A stretch of 64,000 nucleotides of DNA, from positions 310,001-374,000 of the forward strand of contig CAKJVC010000097.1 of the NCBI GenBank assembly GCA_918026815.1. The letters are read 5' to 3'. Made by a program: the position numbers and the translations under genes. The notes under the pieces were generated by a model. That model was not told the DNA's origin. It saw only the letters and a program-made list of their open reading frames with translations, and did not search any database. This document shows positions 56,400 through 64,000 of the stretch, in pieces; within the stretch, counting starts at the first letter, position 1; every line of letters begins with the position of its first letter. The DNA is from Chalara sp. BL73. Lineage: Eukaryota; Ascomycota; Leotiomycetes; Helotiales.

Positions 56400-57347
56400 A
56401 TGCAGAGCGGCACGGTTGAGGCTGGCAATCGTATTCCCTTCTCGAAAGAACATGAGCTCGTACCCAAATCGGGCGACACCATTCCCGGTCAACCCCTGAT
56501 ACCACATCAAGATAAAACCGCCGTGTCGGAGTTCCTCAGCCTGGAGCTGTCAACCACGCGTCTAGAATCCATCTACTGGATGCTCTTTCTGGTCTCTAAT
56601 CTACGCAACATTAGCCCCCTACACCACCAACTCGTGAAAGGGCGGCAGATAGTCATAACTGAGCGCCCTGACTTGCATCTGGTATGGCATTACGACCGCA
56701 TATTTATCAAACCTGTGCCCAAGTGTCTGCTTAGTCATGCATTCTGGGAGGCGCACTTGCTGCCCGGCCCCCACAACCTCAGAGCAGGCAAAGATGGCTA
56801 CGGCTCGGGCTCGGTTACCCTTAGCAATAAGCTTTGCCTTGAAGCCCAGGGCTTCCTGCGCACATATGCCAGCCTGATCGTTCATGAATCTGACTTCGAA
56901 CTCATGAAGAACCTACATCTAGTCCCTAATCACATCGACTGGGAGGCCTGGTGCCGCTTCATGCAGGGGTTCGTTCACCTGAAAGACTCCCAAGTGTCCC
57001 CCCGCTACCATTATGGCGAGTTGCGGTTGACACGGCTAAATTTCTGGAGCTGCGTTTTTCTAGGAGGCCAGGACTATTTCGAAGTATATTACAACTACGT
57101 GACACATTTCTCGCGGTTCGGGGCACTCTGTTTGTTCATCTTCGGTGCAGTCACGGTGGTGGTGGGCGCGCTACAGTGCGCCCTTCAGGTGTATCCTGAG
57201 AGCACATACGCCGTTTTAGCGTCGAGATTTGTACCGTTCTCCATTGTATTAACGTTAATTGTATTAGCGTTATTTCCGTTGTTGTATATATTATTCCAGA
57301 TACGTGAGCTGTTCTTGTTCGTTTTTCGACATCGGAAATTGTCATGA
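56400..57347 (+). CDS. DUF6601 family membrane protein
   Basis: A single-exon frame of 315 aa. It carries the family hallmarks as I remember them: LHLVWHYDRIFIKPVPKCLL, SHAFWEAHLL, EAQGFLRTYASLIVHESDFE and VSPRYHYGELRLTRLNFW. Two C-terminal helices follow (LCLFIFGAVTVVVGALQ near 240-258 and SIVLTLIVLALFPLLYILF near 278-298), so it is probably membrane-anchored with the conserved part on one side. DUF6601 is widespread in Pezizomycotina and has no known function to me. It lies divergent to the STAND gene. Confidence 0.88.
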   Translation: MQSGTVEAGNRIPFSKEHELVPKSGDTIPGQPLIPHQDKTAVSEFLSLELSTTRLESIYWMLFLVSNLRNISPLHHQLVKGRQIVITERPDLHLVWHYDRIFIKPVPKCLLSHAFWEAHLLPGPHNLRAGKDGYGSGSVTLSNKLCLEAQGFLRTYASLIVHESDFELMKNLHLVPNHIDWEAWCRFMQGFVHLKDSQVSPRYHYGELRLTRLNFWSCVFLGGQDYFEVYYNYVTHFSRFGALCLFIFGAVTVVVGALQCALQVYPESTYAVLASRFVPFSIVLTLIVLALFPLLYILFQIRELFLFVFRHRKLS

Positions 57348-59349
57348 GATGGAGAGATGCCAGCTGGGCCGAGCGGATGCTCAGAAACCAATCAACCTCC
57401 AACTTATTAGCATATTTCGGGCTGCCAGTCTGCCTGTCAGTCTGCCAGTTTCAACTTCTCATGTGGCGTAGGCCCATGTGGTCAGTCGTTCAAATTGTCT
57501 TCATTATAAAACCTCGAGAAGTAACTCAGTTGTGTTCATAGAAGTGAATAAGTGTCACACTCACGTTATGCATCTTGATGAGTCTGAAACGTGCCAAGAT
57601 AGTCGACTTCTAACCTTCATGGAGGCCGTCATTTGGGGGTTTATTTGGGCATTTTATACTAACTAGATGAGGTTTCAGAATATTAGTATATTATTTTCAT
57701 CGAAACGGCTCTAACTGAGTACAATATACTTATTTAATGAATGAGCTCTTAAATAATAAAATTAAGAACGCCAATGATCGTAATTGGCTGAAATAAGCGA
57801 GTGAACTTTATTTTGACATTGTATATGTATATTATATATATTATAAGTATTGTGAACACATTAGACTAAATAATTCAAGGTGCTTGACTCTACCGAGGAT
57901 AATACACTCGACGGAACCCTCCTATTCATGAACCAATAAGCGATAGAACTGAAATAATTAGGTCATGCCGCAACTTCTGAAACATAAACGGCCACGCATC
58001 AGGCCTAAACCTAGTCCACTCCTGAGAACTTCTGCTGAGTCTTCATAGAACGGGCTGAGGCCGAATACTTTTAAAGTTGACCGAGAGTTGTTCCAGGCGA
58101 AACAACCCTAAAGATCAAACGGCACTTTCCGCTCTGGTGTTACACAACATGAGGTGCAATGCGCCTAGAACTGCATCGGTCTATCACATTTGAGGAAGGC
58201 GTCAGCCATGTGAAACTTATGAGATTACCAGCAGTCCATGCAAGGCCAGCATTTTTCTGACCTACTGCTTACGTTAACCTTCTGCTTCCGCTAACCCTTC
58301 TGCTTCCGTTGATCTTACTGCTTGCGTTAACTAATTGAAAGTATATTTGTTTGACTCTGACACACTAGGCTGACCCGTTTTCAAGCCTAGATGGCGATAC
58401 GTTGTCGAGAAAGGAACAGTTTGGCCTTTCATTTTATTGGGGTGGGGGAGGCGCAAGAGGAGACGGGAACCTCGTCACTTCTCTAGAATTCTATTTCGGT
58501 ATGTTCCGGCCCCAAAGCGAGGCTGGCAGTAAAGCTGAAGTCGTCGGCCCCCAGGGTTTCGGTTGCCTTTCCATTCATCGACACAGGTGTGCGTATTACG
58601 TATTCGCTAGCACTCGATTCTAATACCCAGTCAACTGCCAATCAACTGCCCTGAGCCTCTTTTCTTGCATTAGGCTCTCACCTTTATCCTCAGCCTCGAT
58701 TTCCCTTCCCCCCTTCCCCCGCTTTTTGCCCAGATCATTGAAACACGGCTTCAGCCAAACCCCATCATTGGCGCTCCACAGCCTACAACGGCGTGTTCGC
58801 AGGCAACACGCTGCTGAATTGTAATAGTTAGGTGTCAAAATTGTCTTGGGTTATCACTTCTAGCCAATCTACGACAGAATTCATAATAACAGTATCATAA
58901 CATTGATGCGATAGAAGCGCATTCAACAGCAGAAGCATGGTAGCAAACAGATAGAGCGAAATTGTTGTAGAAGGGATCGGTTAATCGATCGTGCGATTTG
59001 TATCCATTAGATTATTAGCGCAAGATGCGATTTGCTAGCAAACCCCCATACAAATTATATCTTCGGTTACAACTAGGATGCGAAGCTTACCAAGACAATC
59101 TAACCCCCGAAGACCTCGATAACTCGAGGCAACATATATACTTCACTTTGATCTACGATCACAACATAAAGCGGTATTATTTTAGAGCCAGCTAATTTCA
59201 TTTGAGCAAAGGAGAGTCAAATTATTTAGACATGAGCGAGGCTTGCCTATTTAAGCGCAATAATAAAATCCACAGCGTAGCTCAGGATAAAAGCAAGTCC
59301 TACCCAGATCTCCCATATCGTAATCGGCTTGACTTAAACCAAGTTTCAA
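57348..59349. other. gene-poor AT-rich spacer
   Basis: About 2 kb between two convergent genes. It contains an 18-bp tandem repeat at 58264-58331. Short frames (58402-58623, 58620-58838) have no support. Confidence 0.5.
58264..58331. repeat. 18-bp tandem repeat, nearly 4 units
   Basis: The unit CTGCTTCCGTTAACCTTA recurs as CTGCTTACGTTAACCTT, CTGCTTCCGCTAACCCTT, CTGCTTCCGTTGATCTTA and CTGCTTGCGTTAAC. Confidence 0.85.
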
Positions 59350-62300
59350 TTACTTTTCTGCCCGCATCTTTCTCTTATGCAGTAGATCGTTTCTTTGCTG
59401 CCTCGCCTTTTGTTCATTCACCGCTTTCTGGGTCTGTAATTTCTGCTTATCCGCTGCCGCCTTCAAATTCTGCGATCTCTTCTCGGCTATCAACTTCGCC
59501 TGGGCACTTTCCCTTTTCAACATCTCCTGCATCGCCTGCTGCGCAAACTTCTGCTGATCGGTCTGCTGTTGGTGATTAAACTTAAGGCCTTGCTGTTGGC
59601 GCAGTGCTGCACTGTCAATCATCGCTTTGCGTACCTTGGACTGTTCTACGCACAAGCTCTGTGCGGTCAAAGCTTCGCGCTGTTGTGTGCTCATCTGCGC
59701 GTGCTGGGTCAGCTGATTCTGGTGCACGGCCTGAGACGAGTCGACTTTGGTCGCCGTCTTTTCGAACTCGCGCCGCTGCCAAGCCTCGTGTTTCGACGCC
59801 TCTATTCTGTCTTTTTGCTGCGCTTCTTCCCGCTCTCGGCGCAATTTCTCTTGGTGCTCGGCCTCGCGGGCCAGACGCTTTTCGGCCTCGTCCCGCCGCT
59901 TCTTGTCCTCTTTAGCGATATTCTCGGGCATGCCCACAGCATTAGCGGGTTGAATGGCGCCAAGTTCGGCGTAGAATTTGTCGAGGCAATGCATGGTTCG
60001 CAGGAGCTGTTCAAGCTTCGAGCAGGTTTGAATGCAGCTTTTGTTGTCACTGGAACGGCTCCATCTTTGCAGATAGATGGTCGGAGACATAAAATACTTC
60101 ACCCCAGTCTCAGGGTTGACTTCAGCGAGGACGTTGTCGTCATCGTTGATCACCCGCCACATGACCATGTGCAACAGAGCTTTCGTGACGGGATATGGTT
60201 TGGCGTTATCGAGCGCGAGGAATAGGGGGTTCTTGTCGCGCCACTTTTCTAGGATGTTGGCCTTTCCTTTCTCGAGGGCCGCGATGGTGGCTTCCATGTC
60301 GTCTGCCCCTTTCGAGCCGTCGCACCGGTATGCCATTTCTTGGAGAGGAGTTCGACCCTCATGTTCTGACCTGCTGCTAGGGAAGTTGGCGTCGTGATGG
60401 CCGCCTTTAATCAGTGCTGCCACTATGTCGCTGTGTAGATTTCGGGCGGCTTCATGGAGGCTGCCATCATTCGGCCTACATTTGACCTTCAGGAGCGCTT
60501 TGACAGAGTCTAGGTCTCCTGCGTGAGAGGCGAAAAAAAGCGGTGTTCTCTCATTATAATCTTGGACGTAGGCCTTGGCGTTGGCTTTGATTAACTTCTT
60601 TACGATGTCACCGCGATGGTATTTCGAAGCTAGTATCAACGGCGTCGCTTTCGAGAGGGGTGCGACAAAATTCACGTTGGCTATCGCTCAGTTAACAGTG
60701 TATTCTAGTATGCATGAATCAGGGGGTTATAAAATGTTCTCACCTTTAAGCGCGATGAGCTCCTCGATTGCAACAGACGACACCAGGTTAGATGGAACCA
60801 ATGCCCATGCAAGTGCATTGGCAGGCTCTACAAATTCATATAGATATGCCTCAAATTGGGCATTCACATCACACCCCAACTCGGTCAGACGCCTCACCAG
60901 ATTCGCCGACTCAGGATGCGTAGTCAAGCAGTCAACGATGGGTGGGTGTCGGTTGGGGAGGACTGCTTCAAAATTCACCTTTCTCTCCAGGTCCTGACTT
61001 TCAGCAAGGACGTTAATGAGGCCAAGTACTACGTCTTCTCCCAGGGGACTGACAATAGCCTCGTGAAATGCGTGTGTCATGCTTTCCTTGTCAGCTCCGC
61101 CTTCGACTAATTTGCGTAACAACGTCACATTCCCGCCTCTGATGGCTATCTTGAGCGCTTCTCCAGCATGAAAATTGACGTCGGCCTTGAAAATCAGAGC
61201 GTCAATTAGAGTTTCCGACGCCATATCGACGACAAAACAGCTTGCTGCCTTAAGCAGGGCAAGATTCACCGGCTCGCCTTGAGCCCCCCATTCAAGCAAC
61301 AATTCAAGTAGCCAGATGTTACGATCGTCGGGTAAGTGCCAGTCCCGTGAATGCTCCACTACATCCCTCAAGGCTTTACCCACTGCCGCTGGACCGATGG
61401 ACTGGGATAACAGCTCAAGCGCGTCGTGCTCACATCGAATTGCGGCTTTGCAGAAAGCATCATCAACAGATGGACCCTCCGCACCGTGATTCAGGAAAAA
61501 CTGGACGACTTCGAGGCCGGACGGTGTGGTCCATCGCACACCCGTCGAAACGGCAGCGGCAAAGCCAGCTAGGATAACGCTTATTGACAGCTTAGATTTG
61601 GCAAGATATTCTAGAATATCGAGATGCAAAGAATTTGCTGCCGCTGTGACAGCGACAGTGTTCAGGCGCTCAGTAAGTTGACGCCTATTTGACCCGGCAT
61701 CCACTACCATGCCAACAATCTGCTTCCTCAGATCGGGATTCACAAGTCTCATTGCAGGCTCGAAAACTGCTATTAGAGACTCGACGGACGGGTGGTATTG
61801 GATCAAAAGATGGAGAATATTCGTCCATCCCTCCCCCGCAGCAAGCGCGAAAGAACGACCGCTGTGCATATCGACAGCTGCGCCGCCTTTTTCTAATAGC
61901 AGGAGGGCTAGGCCGTATCGGGAGTTCTCATCACCCTTTAGCAGCTTTACATCAAGGACTTGAATGAGTGTTTCGGCGACAGCATCACCGCGAAGGCCGG
62001 CGGAGAGCAGGAGTTCGATCATCCGATGAGCGATTCGGATGCCGCCCAGTTTGCCTATCTGCGAAATTGCCGCGGTCATAGCGGACTTTGACGGCTTGCC
62101 GCGCAGGACAGCCCGAAGAAGTTTCGGTTCTCCTCTTCTGACAGCAGAAGCAACAGGGGCGCCTGATTGATACTCTACCGATGCGCCATACCGGACGAGA
62201 GAGTCGGCAAGCTCATACTGCCCGTGCTCGACGGCATGGACCAGTATCGTATTGGTAGTAGGCCCATGAGCTCCTGCCCGTAGACATGCCTCAAGTGCCT

Positions 62301-63276
62301 GATACTGAGCTTTGGCGTAGGCTTCTCCCACCGCCAAGTCCAGCAAGTCCAGATCCAGCCCCACCCCTTTGTGAGACACGATATCCGCGGCAATGTCCTC
62401 CCATCCAGCATTGATGGAGGCTCTAAGTGCAGCTGCGCCGTTGAAGGCTCGATTTGCGCCTTTCTGCAACAGCTTGCTGACTTTGTTTGCCTGTCCAGAT
62501 GCTGCTGCCCGGACAAGACCCCTGTCGCGACATAATTGGCAAGAGCCTTTGATGTTGCCCGTCAAGGCGTCGACCATGTCGTCCGACCCAGTATCGACAA
62601 CATTCAGGAATCCGTTGCATAATGGTGATGCATCAGCGCCCCTCGCAAGCAGAACCCTTGCCTTCTCGACCTCGTTCTCAGCGATGGCAGCTGGAAGAGC
62701 TTGATTGAGGGCGGTATCATCAGCTTTCATCACTAGGAGCATCAATATATCGACTGAGCAGTGATGGACCGCTTTCTCAAGCAGATTGCCACGAATATCA
62801 TCCTGGTCCTTGCTCCGCATAGCCTTGAACAGACTGTTACTTTTGCGTCGTGCTAAGCAGACGTCGGCGTCGCAGTTAATCAAAGCCTGAACTAGACCCG
62901 GGGTCGCATTTGGTATGACTCCCTCAGCGATTTTGGTAAGGACGGCAGTAGCTTCTTTGTACGTGAAAGCGCCGGACGACGGTATCCGGCCTTTGTTGTT
63001 GTTCATGCAGTGCTGTATCATGAGCTGCTTGGCCCAGTCGCGGTCGTTATCTGTAGCTTGCATGATGAGGGCATGAGTATTACGACTGATGTTGGATTGA
63101 CTGGAGCTGGCCAGAGAGACTCTAGCTTGAGAGAATCTTGAACTGGGTACTTCGGGGGGACTTGTCGGTGGACTAGTCATAGGGGTCGATGTAGTGCTGA
63201 TTGCGAAAGTTGATGAAGCCCTTGTACGGACAGATGACACAGCGCTTGCCGTGCTGGTGGACGGAGAGTCCATCAT
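59350..63276 (-). CDS. large ankyrin-repeat protein with coiled-coil C-terminus
   Basis: Exons 60744-63276 and 59350-60680 with a 63-nt intron (GTGAGA donor, GCGATAG acceptor) give 1287 aa. After a Ser/Thr/Pro-rich N-terminus (1-70) there is a long solenoid of degenerate ankyrin-like units, for example VEKARVLLARGADASPL, YELADSLVRYGASVEY and VTLLRKLVEGGADKES. Canonical repeats follow in exon 2 (ATPLILASKYHRGDIVKKLI, RTPLFFASHAGDLDSVKALL). The last 170 residues are Gln/Lys/Glu/Arg-rich coiled coil (EDKKRRDEAEKRLAREAEHQ). Such fungal ankyrin proteins are scaffolds, and some accompany STAND genes; no enzyme domain is present. Start at 63276 (Met-Met-Asp) is the first ATG in frame. Confidence 0.88.
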
Positions 63277-64000
63277 GAAACTCAATAGAAGATTCAGTCG
63301 TGCACTTATGATTGCAGTGAAAAGCCGACTTTTCAACTTTTGCACTCTTGAACGCAGCTGAGTACCAATATGGAAAATAGCAAGTGCCTTTTTGAAAAAC
63401 AGCCTAGTTTGTATCCCCAGGGGGGGGGGGGGGGGGGAGCGAGGTATCTCAACTCAGAGCCTTATGCGACTGAAGAGGCTCTGACAAGTTAAAATCGCCG
63501 AAACTGGCTGAATCCTTCTAGCCTAGGGTCATGTGTAATGAAGACGCCCGAGAACTACTGTAACAGATGCAGACGCATATGTGATGCAACCCATGCAGCG
63601 CTTACATGTGGCCCCCAAAACTTCCTCCCGTAGCCTCATTGGTAGAAGCGTGGGGAAAATGCTGTATTAGAGGTACTTTCATGCTTTGTACCTGTATTGT
63701 GTGGCCACTGCTGGAAATGGTTTTATTCCGCGTCAATGTAATTGGACAGCTGTATTAAGCTGGTTCGCTTGGATGCATGCTTGGTAAGACAGAGAACTCA
63801 GCCGTCAGAGCCTTGCGGGCTCTTGAAGCCCAGCACTATGGCCATGAAAACCTTGGGGTCCCCTCTTGCAACCATATTGTTAGGTGCTATAATTGGAAAA
63901 GAGTCACTCGTTTCAGCAGTCAAATAACTATGAACTGTAGACTATGCATCCGTCTTGCCCAAGATTTTAGGAGCTTTCCATTCACCAAAGTGCAAGAGAT
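63277..64000. other. 5' flank of the ankyrin gene, no gene seen
   Basis: It contains an 18-G run at 63420-63437. A 61-codon forward frame at 63742-63927 is unsupported. Confidence 0.45.
63420..63437. repeat. poly-G tract (18 G)
   Basis: An uninterrupted G run 144 bp upstream of the reverse-strand ankyrin gene, so poly-C in the sense direction, as in front of the Zn2Cys6 gene at 10.7 kb. Confidence 0.9.

Noticed and set aside
59569..60225. 218-codon forward frame inside the ankyrin gene
   Set aside because: Antisense shadow of the coiled-coil exon, without independent support.
1..64000. CRISPR arrays, bacterial operons or ribosome binding sites
   Set aside because: The window is a spliceosomal-intron-bearing fungal sequence; no regularly spaced repeat-spacer array was seen.

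Overview
This window is eukaryotic and reads as a filamentous ascomycete (Pezizomycotina). Genes are split by short introns (about 41-114 nt, most with CTAAC/CTGAC-like branch points). The gene content is typically fungal: a HET-domain protein, Zn2Cys6 regulators, an NLR-like STAND protein, DUF6601, a ferric-reductase-like protein and FAD monooxygenases. Gene-poor AT-rich gaps and decayed gene copies lie between the genes. A leotiomycete-like origin is only a guess. All exon structures are my own manual splice-site and phase readings. Spans given for genes include introns.

Layout. (1) 0.4-7.5 kb: an uncharacterised two-exon gene next to a HET gene (possibly one gene), a polytopic membrane protein with an Ala-rich coiled-coil tail, and an uncharacterised multi-span membrane protein. 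(2) 8.9-17.3 kb: the most coherent block, a candidate aromatic meta-cleavage cluster. It holds a fumarylacetoacetate-hydrolase (FAH) family enzyme, a Zn2Cys6 regulator, an FAD-dependent phenol/MhpA-type hydroxylase and a two-domain extradiol ring-cleavage dioxygenase, arranged as two divergent pairs. A GCCGCGGA(A/G)CA(A/T)C motif occurs in both divergent promoters, inside a 16-bp tandem repeat at one of them. (3) 17.6-20.1 kb: a broken SDR pseudogene and a decayed ankyrin/Q-rich region. (4) 20.4-28.6 kb: a 12-exon Zn2Cys6 regulator, a ferric-reductase-like flavocytochrome and a salicylate-hydroxylase-like FAD monooxygenase. (5) 29-38.4 kb: an FAHD1-type acylpyruvase, a small VOC protein, a RIP-like decayed copy of the tail of the second regulator, and an SDR; otherwise mostly noncoding. 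(6) 38.4-44 kb: a gene-poor stretch with a solo-LTR candidate, a small secreted SH3-like Cys-rich protein and a DUF1752-like relic. (7) 44-64 kb: a 1196-aa TPR/low-complexity protein, a 320-aa unknown, an NLR-like protein (alpha/beta hydrolase-like, NB-ARC, TPR), a DUF6601 membrane protein and a 1287-aa ankyrin/coiled-coil protein.

How the genes may work together. The hydroxylase, dioxygenase and FAH enzyme could act in sequence (ring hydroxylation, extradiol cleavage, processing of the ring-opened product) under the regulator encoded between them. A second FAD monooxygenase, an acylpyruvase, a VOC protein and an SDR further on could extend the catabolic capacity, but no shared regulation of these is visible. 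The HET, STAND and ankyrin genes belong to families linked to fungal self/non-self recognition and are not obviously tied to metabolism.
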